Below are positions 30,457 to 39,957 of a DNA stretch of 39,957 bases, one piece after another. A model generated the notes under the pieces. The model did no database searches, had not been told where the DNA came from, and worked only from the letters and a program-made list of their open reading frames with translations. The position numbers were made by a program, and so were the translations under genes. This DNA is from Acidimicrobiaceae bacterium (GTDB taxonomy: Bacteria > Actinomycetota > Acidimicrobiia > Acidimicrobiales > RAAP-2), in the NCBI GenBank assembly GCA_025463285.1, contig JAOBWI010000025.1, forward strand, positions 1 to 39,957. Reading direction: 5' to 3'. Position 1 is the stretch's first letter, and each line of letters begins with the position of its first letter.

Positions 30457-31018
30457 ACACAGCGCGGAGGACTTTACGGCCACCTGGGCTCGCCACGATC
30501 TGGGCGAGGTAGTGGTATCGGCCAAGGAAGTTCACGACCGCGTGTGCGAGCTGGGCCAGGCCATTACCCGTGACTACCGGGACAGCCCGCCGCTCTTGGT
30601 GGGCGTCTTAAAAGGGGCTATCAACTTCATGGCCGATCTCATGCGGGCCATCGAACTGCCCGTAGAGGTCGACTTCATGGCCGTCTCTTCCTACGGGGCC
30701 GCCACCAAAACGAGCGGGGTGGTGCGCATCGTGAAGGACCTCGACGTTGATCTCTCCAACCGCGACGTCTTGATCGTAGAAGACGTGGTGGACTCCGGCC
30801 TGACGCTCAACTACTTACGCCAGTACCTGGGCGCGCGCAGCCCGGCCAGCCTGGAGGTGTGCGCGTTGTTACTGAAAGTGGGTGAGCAGCGGGTCCAGCA
30901 ATCTCTGAAGTACGTGGGATTTTCGATCCCGGCCGACTTCGTCGTGGGATATGGTCTCGACGTCAACGAACGGTACCGAAATCTCGACGCCATCTACACC
31001 TACGTCGGCGAGGCGTAG
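30449..31018 (+). CDS. hpt: Hypoxanthine phosphoribosyltransferase
   Basis: A 189-residue purine salvage enzyme that converts hypoxanthine (and often guanine) to nucleotides with PRPP. The PRPP loop is VLIVEDVVDSGLTL (about 108-121). LLVGVLKGAINFMADL (the PPi loop) and the flexible-loop SSYGAATKTSG are present. DFVVGYGLDVNERYRNL is the base-contact region. The ATG at 30449 overlaps tilS. In many actinobacteria ftsH and folE follow hpt; both are absent here. Confidence 0.94.
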   Translation: MDRHSAEDFTATWARHDLGEVVVSAKEVHDRVCELGQAITRDYRDSPPLLVGVLKGAINFMADLMRAIELPVEVDFMAVSSYGAATKTSGVVRIVKDLDVDLSNRDVLIVEDVVDSGLTLNYLRQYLGARSPASLEVCALLLKVGEQRVQQSLKYVGFSIPADFVVGYGLDVNERYRNLDAIYTYVGEA

Positions 31019-31020
31019 AG

Positions 31021-31083
31021 GTGCTCGACCGCGAAGCAGAGGTCGAGGCCTCGCCTTTCTTACGCGCGCGACGGTCCGCGTGA
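31021..31083 (+). other. Short 20-codon reading frame between hpt and folP
   Basis: A GTG at 31021, three bases after hpt, opens a 20-codon frame ending in a TGA (31081-31083) that overlaps the proposed folP GTG by 4 bases. This is the same coupling geometry used throughout the window. It could be a leader peptide that couples folP translation, the relic of a deleted gene, or chance. No homology is visible. Confidence 0.25.
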
Positions 31084-31880
31084 CGTTGAGCCCTTTGGTG
31101 ATGGGCGTCGTGAACGTGACGCCCGACTCCTTTTTCCCCGCCTCGCGCACCTCGCCGCAGGATCAGGCCATCGAACGAGGTCTCGCTCACTTTCGCCACG
31201 GGGCCGACGTGGTGGACGTGGGAGGTGAGTCCACGCGACCCGGCGCCACGCCGGTTGAAGAAGCCGACGAACTCGCGCGCGTTCTTCCCGTCATTGCCGC
31301 GCTGTCGCGACACGGCCCGGTCTCGATCGATACCCAAAAAGAGGCGGTGGCCAGAGCGGCCGTCGTGGCCGGAGCGTCGATTCTGAACGACGTATCCGCC
31401 TCTTTGGCGGCGCTGGCCGGTGAGTTGGGCGTCGGCTACATCGCAATGCACCGACAGGGCGACTCTTCGGTCATGCAGGACAACCCCACCTACGAGAACG
31501 TCGTTCGCGAGATCAGCGACTTTTTGCGCGGCGCGGCCGAAGAGGCCCGACGCGTGGGAATTGACAGGCTGTGGCTTGACCCGGGCATTGGCTTTGGCAA
31601 GACCCTGCAGCACAATCTCACCGTGCTCGCCCACTGCGGCGACTTTGTTTCTCTGGCGAAAGAGTACGGGGCGGGCGTGGTGGTCGGTACCAGTCGTAAG
31701 CGATTCCTCGGACAACTCGGATCTCGCGAGCTCCACGTGGAGGAGCGACTGGAGGGATCCTTAGCAACGGCTGTCTGGGCCTTGATAGAAGGTGTCAGTA
31801 TGGTGCGCGTGCACGACGTGAGAGAAACGGTCCAACTACGCGAGATGTTGAGTGCTCCGCTGGAGAGCGTGTCGTCGTGA
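31080..31880 (+). CDS. folP: Dihydropteroate synthase
   Basis: A 266-residue TIM-barrel enzyme that joins p-aminobenzoate to the pterin diphosphate. Family motifs are VMGVVNVTPDSFF (8-20), DVGGESTRPGA and SIDTQKEAV, followed by ILNDVSA, LDPGIGFGKTLQHN and GTSRKRFLG. The GTG at 31080 places the first motif at the usual distance from the N-terminus. Upstream in-frame codons offer no credible start, and no ribosome site is present, so translation may depend on upstream coupling. The sulfonamide-binding loops look normal. It overlaps the next gene by 4 bases. Confidence 0.93.
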   Translation: MTLSPLVMGVVNVTPDSFFPASRTSPQDQAIERGLAHFRHGADVVDVGGESTRPGATPVEEADELARVLPVIAALSRHGPVSIDTQKEAVARAAVVAGASILNDVSASLAALAGELGVGYIAMHRQGDSSVMQDNPTYENVVREISDFLRGAAEEARRVGIDRLWLDPGIGFGKTLQHNLTVLAHCGDFVSLAKEYGAGVVVGTSRKRFLGQLGSRELHVEERLEGSLATAVWALIEGVSMVRVHDVRETVQLREMLSAPLESVSS

Positions 31881-32380
31881 GAGGCAAGTGGGCGGCGGGC
31901 ATCGAGCCACGCGGGTTCACCTGGGTTTACAAAGGAATTCTCGCGGTGTCCGAGCGCCCCGGTGGATCGACCACGGTGCATCGACAGGTGCGCCGGGACG
32001 AGGAACTGCTGTGGCTGAAGCATCAGGGCTTTGGACGGGTGATCTCCATCTTGCCCGTGATGCAGAACATGAGCGTCTACTTCGAGCACGGTCTGACAGC
32101 TAGCCACTACGCCCTGCGAGGCGGCCCTCAGCAGCGCGAAGTTCTCGAAGCCTGCTACCTCGACATCGCCAACTGCATGGCCCTGAGCACCACCGTGTTG
32201 CTGCACGGCGACGAGGTCTCCGACCGCCTCTTGGGCGTGGTGGCGGGCTACTTGGTCTGGAGTCAGAAGGTCACCACCGTGCCGTCGTCGGTCGCGCTGG
32301 TTGAGCGCCTCTTTAAGCGTTCCATCGGACCCGACGGTCGTTCGGTGATGATGGATCTGCCCGAGAATCTACGTGAGTGA
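31877..32380 (+). CDS. Dual-specificity-phosphatase-like protein, probable pseudophosphatase
   Basis: A 167-residue protein that reads like a small dual-specificity phosphatase: GFGRVISILP (51-60), an H-G-L then H-Y segment (71-78) and VLLHGDEVSDRLLGVVAGYLV (107-127). The last segment aligns with the P-loop HCx5R plus its helix. In it the catalytic Cys is Gly (H110-G111-D-E-V-S-D-R117), and the usual general-acid Asp loop reads LRGG. If the fold is right, the enzyme is dead and might bind phospho-ligands. It overlaps folP (4 bases) and folB (8 bases), so it is firmly in the folate operon. The fold call is by eye. Confidence 0.55.
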   Translation: MRGKWAAGIEPRGFTWVYKGILAVSERPGGSTTVHRQVRRDEELLWLKHQGFGRVISILPVMQNMSVYFEHGLTASHYALRGGPQQREVLEACYLDIANCMALSTTVLLHGDEVSDRLLGVVAGYLVWSQKVTTVPSSVALVERLFKRSIGPDGRSVMMDLPENLRE

Positions 32381-32738
32381 CGTCATCGAGCTTCGCGAAC
32401 TGCGCCTCAGCGCGATCGTCGGGGTCCTGCGCGAAGAGAGAGATCGGGCTCAGCCGCTGGCGCTCGATATCGACGTGCACCGTCCCTTCGAAGAGGCGGC
32501 CATGAACGATGATTTGACCGAGACGACCGACTACGCCGCCGTGCTGGAGATCGCCTCGCGCGTGACCCGCGACGGAGCGTTTCTACTGCTCGAGACGTTG
32601 GCCTACCGCGTGGCCCGCGAGATTCTCGCCTTGGACCCCTCGATCACTTCGGTGATGGTGGCGGCGCGAAAACTTCGGCCCCCCGTCGCGCTCGACGTGG
32701 CGACCGCCGGCGTTCGTTGCGTGGTGTCGCGCGCCTAG
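32373..32738 (+). CDS. folB: Dihydroneopterin aldolase
   Basis: A 121-residue enzyme of folate synthesis that cleaves dihydroneopterin to 6-hydroxymethyldihydropterin and glycolaldehyde. The substrate-binding Glu is in GVLREER, the Tyr in TTDYAAV (about 51-57) and the catalytic Lys in ARKLRPPV (about 96-103). The length fits the octameric bacterial enzyme. The GTG start overlaps the phosphatase-like gene by 8 bases and the stop overlaps folK by one. Confidence 0.92.
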   Translation: MSDVIELRELRLSAIVGVLREERDRAQPLALDIDVHRPFEEAAMNDDLTETTDYAAVLEIASRVTRDGAFLLLETLAYRVAREILALDPSITSVMVAARKLRPPVALDVATAGVRCVVSRA

Positions 32739-33205
32739 TGCGTTACGCCTACCTCTCCCTCGGCTCCAATCTGGGGGACCGGCGAGCTCACCTCGAAGGG
32801 GCGATCCCTCTGGTGGTGGCGTCGGACACCTACCGTCTCTCCCACGTCTACGAAAGCGAGCCGGTCGGTGGCGTGGCCCAGGAGGACTTTTGGAACATGG
32901 TGGTCGAGATCATGACCGACGCCAGCCCACGCGAACTCTTGCTACGGGCTCGACACGCGGAGTCGGCGGCGAACCGGACGCGCGAGGTTCGCTGGGGTCC
33001 GCGCACCCTCGACGTCGACGTCTTGTTGGTGGGCGAGGAGACGAGCGAGGATCCGGAGATTCTCATTCCCCACCCCCGCCTCTACGAGCGTTCTTTTGTG
33101 TTGGTTCCCTTGCACGAGTTGGCGCCCTCGTTGGTATCGCAGGCTCAATTAGCGGCCGGCGTCGGGGGCGTGAAAGATCTCGGTACACTTTCTTCGCTGG
33201 GCTAA
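32738..33205 (+). CDS. folK: 6-hydroxymethyl-7,8-dihydropterin pyrophosphokinase
   Basis: A 155-residue HPPK that transfers pyrophosphate from ATP to the pterin, making the FolP substrate. Motifs are YLSLGSNLGDR (4-14), VYESEPVGG, FWNMVVEI, the acidic LDVDVLLVG and IPHPRLYERSFVLVPL. I use the GTG at 32738, overlapping the folB stop by one base; an in-frame upstream ATG would add seven residues from within folB. The product feeds directly into FolP encoded two genes upstream. Confidence 0.94.
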   Translation: MRYAYLSLGSNLGDRRAHLEGAIPLVVASDTYRLSHVYESEPVGGVAQEDFWNMVVEIMTDASPRELLLRARHAESAANRTREVRWGPRTLDVDVLLVGEETSEDPEILIPHPRLYERSFVLVPLHELAPSLVSQAQLAAGVGGVKDLGTLSSLG

Positions 33206-33250
33206 ATACCGAACGGCACCCTCTCGGGGCTGGAACGGAAAGGAAGCCAT

Positions 33251-33964
33251 ATGAGGATCACCATTGTGGGAGCCGGACGGGCTGGCACGTCGCTGTATGA
33301 CGCGTTGAGCGCCGTGGGCCACGACGTTCGGCTTCGCCATCACGACGAACTGCGCGACGTGGATAGTGAGCTCGTTCTGCTGTGCGTGCCCGATGACGCT
33401 ATCGAAACGGTGTCGAGCGAACTATCCGTCGATGAAGGCACCGTGGTGGCCCACGTGGCGGGCTCGCGAGGTTTGACGGAACTGTCGCGACACGCGCGGC
33501 GCGCGTCCATGCACCCCCTCGCGGTGTTGCCGAATCGCTCGGTGGGCGCGGCGCGTCTGCGCGGTGCGCTCTACAGCGTGGGCGGCGATCGAGTAGTCGA
33601 TGAGGTCGTCGCGTCACTGGGCGGGCGCGCTCTTCGACTCTCGGACGAACAGCGGGTTCTCTATCACGCGACGGCCAGCGTCACGGCTAATCACTTGGTG
33701 GCCTTGCTCGGTCACGCGCGGTCGTTGGCCGAAGCCGCCGGACTATCGCTGGAGGACTTTCTCCCCCTGGCCCAACAGGCTCTCGACGACGTCAAGGCCA
33801 TGGGCGTCGACGCGGCGCTGACCGGACCGGCGTCGCGCGCCGACATGGTCACCATCGACGCGCACTTAGAAGCGCTGCCGCCCACCGAGCGATCCACGTA
33901 CGTGGCGCTCGCCAACGCCGCCTTCGAACTCGCGGAAAAGCGACGCGCCACCTCGGGCGTCTAG
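33251..33964 (+). CDS. Rossmann-like DUF2520 oxidoreductase family protein
   Basis: A 237-residue protein with an N-terminal NAD(P)-binding Rossmann fold (RITIVGAGRAGTSL, GAGRAG at 7-12; LLCVPDDAI near 43-51) and a C-terminal helical DUF2520 domain from about residue 125. MHPLAVLP (92-99) is typical. The family lies next to panC in many actinobacteria. Ketopantoate reductase activity (PanG-type) would complete pantothenate synthesis in this cluster, but that is inference. A good AAAGGAAG site precedes the ATG. Confidence 0.82.
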   Translation: MRITIVGAGRAGTSLYDALSAVGHDVRLRHHDELRDVDSELVLLCVPDDAIETVSSELSVDEGTVVAHVAGSRGLTELSRHARRASMHPLAVLPNRSVGAARLRGALYSVGGDRVVDEVVASLGGRALRLSDEQRVLYHATASVTANHLVALLGHARSLAEAAGLSLEDFLPLAQQALDDVKAMGVDAALTGPASRADMVTIDAHLEALPPTERSTYVALANAAFELAEKRRATSGV

Positions 33965-33965
33965 C

Positions 33966-34817
33966 GTGCTCGAGCTGTCCGACATTGAAGAGTGGCGTTC
34001 GTTCGCGAGCGATCAGCGAGCGAAGGGTCTGGTGGTGGGATTCGTCCCGACCATGGGGGCACTCCACGCCGGGCACGCCTCACTCTTTCGCGCCGCGAAG
34101 GAACACAGCGACGTCGTCGTAGCGTCGCTCTTCGTCAATCCCCGTCAGTTCGACCGACGGGACGACCTAGAGAAGTATCCAAGAACGCCCGAGCGCGATC
34201 TCGCGCTGGCCCTCGAGTGCGGCGTCGACTGCGTGGTGTCACCGTCGCTCACCGACATGTGGCCCGACTACCCCGCGCCCACCCCGACCACCGTCTCGGT
34301 GGGAGAGTTAGGCGAACGATTCGAAGGCGCCGGTCGCCCCGGACACTTTGACGGGGTGGCCAGCGTCGTGGCCAAGCTCTTCACCATCACCGGGCCCTGC
34401 CGCAGTTTTTTTGGTGAGAAGGATTTTCAACAGCTGGCCGTGATTCGTCAGATCGTGCGCGACCTGGCCTTCGCCGTCGAGGTCGTGGGGTGTCCCATCG
34501 TGCGCGACGACGATGGCCTGGCCCTCTCCAGTCGCAACGTCACCCTCTCTCTCGCGGGCCGTCGCCGAGCGCTCGGACTGTCTCACGCCCTCACGGCCGC
34601 GGCGAAAGTAGCCCGGCCCGCGAGTATCCAGCGCGCCGTGATGCACGAGGTGTTGGAGAACGAGGGCGTCGAGGTGGCCTACGCGGAGGTCGTTGATCCC
34701 TTGACGTTGCTACCCTCTAGCGACGCCGAGTCGGGACCTCGACGGGCCCTGGTAGCGGGGTTTGTCGACGGGGTTCGCCTTCTCGATAACGGACCCGTTT
34801 CGATAGTGGGGAGTTGA
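33966..34817 (+). CDS. panC: Pantothenate synthetase
   Basis: A 283-residue enzyme that condenses pantoate and beta-alanine with ATP. The class I nucleotidyl-transferase signatures are PTMGALHAGHASL (HAGH equivalent to HIGH) and LALSSRN (equivalent to KMSKS). FVNPRQF and the GRPGHFDGVASVVAKL segment are present. The GTG start follows the DUF2520 stop by one base. No panD (beta-alanine source) is in the window, though mycobacteria have it next to panC. Confidence 0.95.
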   Translation: MLELSDIEEWRSFASDQRAKGLVVGFVPTMGALHAGHASLFRAAKEHSDVVVASLFVNPRQFDRRDDLEKYPRTPERDLALALECGVDCVVSPSLTDMWPDYPAPTPTTVSVGELGERFEGAGRPGHFDGVASVVAKLFTITGPCRSFFGEKDFQQLAVIRQIVRDLAFAVEVVGCPIVRDDDGLALSSRNVTLSLAGRRRALGLSHALTAAAKVARPASIQRAVMHEVLENEGVEVAYAEVVDPLTLLPSSDAESGPRRALVAGFVDGVRLLDNGPVSIVGS

Positions 34818-34818
34818 C

Positions 34819-35652
34819 GTGCTTTTAGCCATGGACGTGGGAAACACCGAGACCTTGATCGGACTCTTCGGCGACGCGGGCACCGACTCGCCCGACGCCA
34901 TGGGCTTCGCGCGCGCTAGTGGCGAGCACGGTCTCGCTTATCACTGGCGCACTTCCACGGTCGCCGCGCGAACGCCCGACGAACACGCCGTGGTCTTGAC
35001 CCAGCTGCTCGACCTCGAAGGGCTCGACCTGCGCAGTGCGCTCACCGAGATCGCCATCTGCTCGTCGGCTCCGGCCGTCACGACTCAGCTTCGTCGTATG
35101 GCCAATCGATGGTTCTCTACTCTCGACCTCACGGTGGTCGGTCCCGGGACCAAGAGCGGCATGCCCATCCTCTACGACAACCCGCGTGAAGTCGGCGCCG
35201 ATCGTATCGCCGACGCGGTCGGCGCGTACGACCTGTACCCCGGCGCGTCGATCGTGGTGGATATGGGGACGGCGACGGTGTTCGACGTGATCAGCGAGCG
35301 AGGGGAGTACGTAGGCGGCGCCATCGCGCCCGGGGTGGCGATCTCCCTCGAAGCGCTCTTCACCCACGCCGCGGCGCTGCGTTCGGTGGAGTTGGTTCCA
35401 CCACGATCGGTCATCGGTCGCTCGACCGTTGAGTCGATCCAAAGTGGCGTCCTCTACGGCTTCGCCGCCCAAGTCGACGGCATCGTCGAGCGGATTCTCG
35501 ACGAGCTGGGCGAGGCCACGGTGATCGGCACCGGAGGTCTGGCCGGCTTAATCGCGCCCAACACCAAGCACGTGAGAATCGTGGAACCGTGGTTGACCCT
35601 TCACGGATTGCGTATCGTTCATGAAAGGAACCACCAGAAAGCTGCCCCGTGA
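34819..35652 (+). CDS. coaX: Type III pantothenate kinase
   Basis: A 277-residue ASKHA-fold kinase for the first step of CoA synthesis. Markers are LLAMDVGNTETLIGLF (the phosphate loop), GADRIADAVGA (about 131-141, catalytic Asp region), VVDMGTATVFDVI and GGAIAPGV. Type III kinases use ATP poorly, need a monovalent cation and resist CoA feedback. One base separates it from panC, and the GTGA overlap links it to lysS. Confidence 0.94.
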   Translation: MLLAMDVGNTETLIGLFGDAGTDSPDAMGFARASGEHGLAYHWRTSTVAARTPDEHAVVLTQLLDLEGLDLRSALTEIAICSSAPAVTTQLRRMANRWFSTLDLTVVGPGTKSGMPILYDNPREVGADRIADAVGAYDLYPGASIVVDMGTATVFDVISERGEYVGGAIAPGVAISLEALFTHAAALRSVELVPPRSVIGRSTVESIQSGVLYGFAAQVDGIVERILDELGEATVIGTGGLAGLIAPNTKHVRIVEPWLTLHGLRIVHERNHQKAAP

Positions 35653-37052
35653 CCTCGCCGTATCAGTTCGCCCACGACGCCTACGCCGCCGCGCTACAGA
35701 CGTCGTTCGCTCACCTAGAGGACGGCGAGGAGTCGGGCGAGAGCGCCCACGTGGCCGGGCGCGTCATGCTCCTTCGCCGCCAGGGCAGGTTGGCCTTTGC
35801 CACCATGCGCGACTCGACGGGAGAGATTCAGCTCTTCGCCCTGGACGGCGTGGCCGAGAACTTTGACGAGTTCTCCAAACTGCACTTGGGCGACTGGGTC
35901 GGCGTGGTCGGGGAGATTGTACGCACCAAGCGCGGCGAGCTCTCGGTCAAGGTGGCGACCTTTGAGCGCCTGGCCGAGGCGCGCCATAACTTCGGCGACA
36001 AGTGGGCGGGCATCACCGACTTCGACCTGCGCTATCGCCACCGCGAAGCCGACCTCTGGGCCAACGAGACGTCGCGACGTTCGTTGCAACGACGAAGCGA
36101 CATGATTCGCGCCGTGCGCGAGCGCTGCTGGGCGGCCGGCTTCATGGAAGTCGAGACGCCCATTCTCACTCCCGTCGCCTCGGGCGCATCGGCCCGTCCC
36201 TTCGTGACGCACCACAACGCCCTCGACAGTGATTTCTACTTGCGCGTGGCGCCCGAACTCTGGCTCAAGCGTCTCGTGGTCGGCGGTTTTGAGCGGGTCT
36301 TCGAACTCGGCCGCGTCTTTCGCAACGAGGGAGTCAGCCCTCGGCACAACCCCGAGTTCACGATGCTGGAGCTCTACGCCGCTTACTGGGACTTCGAGGA
36401 CATGATGTCCTTCACCGAGGAACTCGTCGCGGGCGTGGCCCTCGACGTGCTCGGCACGACGGAGATTGAGTACCAGGGTCGACAGCTCTCGCTCAGCGCG
36501 CCCTGGGCTCGCCGACCCATGGCCGAACTGACCAGCGAAGCCCTCGGTGTGGAGGTCTCCGTGCACACGCCCCGCGATGTGCTCGCCGGGTACCTAGGCG
36601 AGCGCGGCGTGGAGGTTCACGCGTCCTGGGGCGCGGGTCGCTGCCTAGCGGAACTCTTTGAGAACAGCGCCGAGGAGGGGCTCTGGGACGCCACCTTCGT
36701 CACGGAGTACCCGGTAGAGGTCTCGCCGCTCTCGCGGCGCCACCGGCGCGACGCCGAGCTCACCGAACGCTTCGAGTCCTACGCCGCCGGTCGCGAACTC
36801 TCTAACGGCTTTAGTGAGCTCAACGATCCCGACGAGCAGCGTTCGCGATTCGAGGACCAGGCTCGACTGGCCGCGGCCGGCCAGGACGAAACGATGGCGA
36901 TCGATGAGGACTACATTCGCGCGCTCGAGTGGGGACTGCCGCCGACGGCCGGTCTCGGCGTGGGCATGGACCGACTGGCGGTACTACTGGCCGACGAGTC
37001 CAACCTGCGAGAGGTGATTGCTTTTCCGACCTTGAAGCCGGTGCGCGATTAG
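35649..37052 (+). CDS. lysS: Lysyl-tRNA synthetase, class II
   Basis: A 467-residue class II synthetase, slightly short for the family. The N-terminal OB anticodon-binding domain (about 33-112) contains VAGRVMLLRRQGRLAF. Motif 1 is around MEVETPILTPVASGA, motif 2 is VFRNEGVSPRHNPEFTMLE, and motif 3 is GLGVGMDRLAVLL near the C-terminus. The GTG overlaps coaX by 4 bases. Its stop shares TTAG (37049-37052) with the stop of the convergent polyprenyl synthase gene. Confidence 0.95.
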   Translation: MTSPYQFAHDAYAAALQTSFAHLEDGEESGESAHVAGRVMLLRRQGRLAFATMRDSTGEIQLFALDGVAENFDEFSKLHLGDWVGVVGEIVRTKRGELSVKVATFERLAEARHNFGDKWAGITDFDLRYRHREADLWANETSRRSLQRRSDMIRAVRERCWAAGFMEVETPILTPVASGASARPFVTHHNALDSDFYLRVAPELWLKRLVVGGFERVFELGRVFRNEGVSPRHNPEFTMLELYAAYWDFEDMMSFTEELVAGVALDVLGTTEIEYQGRQLSLSAPWARRPMAELTSEALGVEVSVHTPRDVLAGYLGERGVEVHASWGAGRCLAELFENSAEEGLWDATFVTEYPVEVSPLSRRHRRDAELTERFESYAAGRELSNGFSELNDPDEQRSRFEDQARLAAAGQDETMAIDEDYIRALEWGLPPTAGLGVGMDRLAVLLADESNLREVIAFPTLKPVRD

Positions 37053-38026
37053 TACGAGGGTAGGTCGTGCAGCTGGGCGCTAATGAGCGAACCAAAGCTG
37101 GCGCGCAGGTTCTCGCTCGGTACGAGCTCGAGCGCGGCGTGCGCGGCGTCGAGGTAACGCGACGCCGCGCGAATGGTGCGATCGATGCCGTCGGTCGCCA
37201 CGACGAGCTTTCGGGCGCGCTCGCGCTCGTCGTCGTCCAACGGGTGACCCAAGAGGCCACGTAACTCATCGCCGACACTGCTGTCGGCCAAGGCGAAGAG
37301 CGTGGGGAGACTGTAGATCCCCTCGGCCAGGTCTTGCCCGGCCGGTTTGCCCAGTTGGTTGTCGGTGGCGATCAAGTCCAAAATGTCGTCGCGTAACTGG
37401 TAGACCATGCCAAAGCACCGTCCGAACTCGGCGAGTGGCTCTGTCTCGCGGGGCGCAAGCTTCGCCGTCATGGCGCCCATGCGGCAGCTAGACGACATCA
37501 GCGTTGCGGTCTTTCCTTCAATGGCGACGAAGTAGTCGTCTTGGGTTCGCTCCAGCGAGAACGCGGTTCGCACCTCACTGATCTGGCCCCGGGTCAGCCA
37601 GGCCAGCGTGTGGGACATCAGACTGGCCGACTCCGCGCCCAAGTCGGCGGCCAGTCCCGCCGAACGCGCCATGAGGTAGTCGCCCGCCACGATGGCAATG
37701 AGGTTTCCGTAGCGGGCATTGACGCTGTCGACGTTGCGGCGAATCTCGGCCTCGTCCATGACGTCGTCGTGATAGAGCGAGGCTAAGTGCATCAGCTCGA
37801 GCGAGACCGCTCCGAGCAGGTCGTCGCGGGTGGCTTCTCGCTCGCCACTCGTGGCCGAGGCGAGGGCCAGCATCGGCCGCAAGCGCTTACCCCCGGCGCG
37901 AATGAGGTGCGTTGTCACCGAATCGAGATACGGGTCCCCAAATATCACGGATTCTTCAAGAACGACTTCGAGCTCGGTCAGATCACGTTCAACTGACGCA
38001 AGCCCAAGTGGTTCGTAGGGATTCAC
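37049..38026 (-). CDS. Polyprenyl diphosphate synthase (long-chain type)
   Basis: A 325-residue trans-prenyltransferase. GGKRLRP (45-51) binds IPP. The first Asp-rich motif is DDVMD in [11 protein letters not shown], and the second is DDILD in LRDDILDLI. The residues four and five positions before the first motif are small (Ser, Ala), which is known to allow long chains. The product is thus likely a menaquinone side chain of C40-C50, although exact length is not predictable. The GTG start has GGTGG upstream. In many actinobacteria lsr2 occupies this position between lysS and clpC. Confidence 0.9.
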   Translation of the reverse strand: MNPYEPLGLASVERDLTELEVVLEESVIFGDPYLDSVTTHLIRAGGKRLRPMLALASATSGEREATRDDLLGAVSLELMHLASLYHDDVMDEAEIRRNVDSVNARYGNLIAIVAGDYLMARSAGLAADLGAESASLMSHTLAWLTRGQISEVRTAFSLERTQDDYFVAIEGKTATLMSSSCRMGAMTAKLAPRETEPLAEFGRCFGMVYQLRDDILDLIATDNQLGKPAGQDLAEGIYSLPTLFALADSSVGDELRGLLGHPLDDDERERARKLVVATDGIDRTIRAASRYLDAAHAALELVPSENLRASFGSLISAQLHDLPSY

Positions 38027-38086
38027 GGCACCACCTTAGATGAGGCCTCGAATATCCATCATTGGTGGTCGGAGGGGCTCGTCCTA

Positions 38087-38116
38087 TTGAGTCCCTATCA
38101 CCATTACACTTTTAAC
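38087..38116 (+). promoter_or_regulatory. Possible clpC promoter
   Basis: In the 111-base gap before clpC, TTGAGT (38087-38092) and TTTAAC (38111-38116) are 18 bases apart on the plus strand. Transcription would start about 15 bases before the TTG start, just upstream of the AAAGGA ribosome site. I saw no full HAIR (HspR) or ClgR palindrome. Confidence 0.3.
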
Positions 38117-38137
38117 AAAAGAAACAAAGGACGACCA

Positions 38138-39957
<1,820 letters not shown>

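Noticed and set aside
35715..36566. A 283-codon minus-strand frame opposite lysS
   Set aside because: Antisense shadow with His/Gly/Glu-rich composition; lysS is certain.

Overview
The window is GC-rich chromosomal DNA with many GTG and TTG starts. It encodes a WhiB regulator, a VKOR-type disulfide system, a GlnR-like OmpR regulator, paired type I and type II glutamine synthetases, topoisomerase I with a lysine tail, and ClpC. Together these point to an actinobacterium. The moderate GC, the MurD/MurL pair and the loss of some usual neighbours suggest a deep branch such as Acidimicrobiia, but that placement is inference. I see no prophage, insertion sequence, CRISPR array, rRNA or origin. Coding density is very high: no gap exceeds about 155 bases, and many genes overlap by 1 to 26 bases.

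Layout. 1-151: two tRNAs (Glu, cut by the edge, and Pro) on the minus strand. 0.2-4.9 kb: CorC-like CBS protein with a receiver protein, WhiB, a VKOR/thioredoxin-like pair, a Nudix hydrolase, an ErpA-type Fe-S carrier and RidA. 4.9-8.1 kb: nitrogen block (GlnR-like regulator, GSI, GSII). 8.3-11.6 kb: NAD synthetase, an unknown protein and a principal-type sigma factor. 11.6-16.2 kb: membrane-anchored HAD phosphatase, two TrkA proteins and a divergent APC permease with a C-terminal OB fold. 16.4-21.0 kb: topA, tmk, holB and tRNA-Thr. 21.2-25.9 kb, minus strand: a SIMPL protein, then the unit zur-pgeF-murL-murD. 26.0-29.5 kb: zinc ABC transporter with two permeases, divergent from zur across a 15-bp palindrome. 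29.5-37.1 kb: tilS-hpt-folP-(pseudophosphatase-like)-folB-folK-(DUF2520)-panC-coaX-lysS. 37.0-40.0 kb: polyprenyl synthase (minus) and the start of clpC.

How the genes work together. The 22-25.5 kb segment is the most interesting. Its MurD is followed by a protein with the features of MurL, the epimerase that converts the L-Glu of UDP-MurNAc-L-Ala-L-Glu to D-Glu. This suggests a peptidoglycan route that needs no free D-glutamate. The same transcription unit holds the peptidoglycan editing factor PgeF and a Zur-type regulator. The unit faces the zinc uptake operon across a shared operator, so zinc status may touch cell-wall precursor genes. The folate/pantothenate/lysS/clpC run follows the classic actinobacterial order, with ftsH, folE, panD and lsr2 missing and a catalytically dead-looking dual-specificity-phosphatase-like protein inserted between folP and folB.
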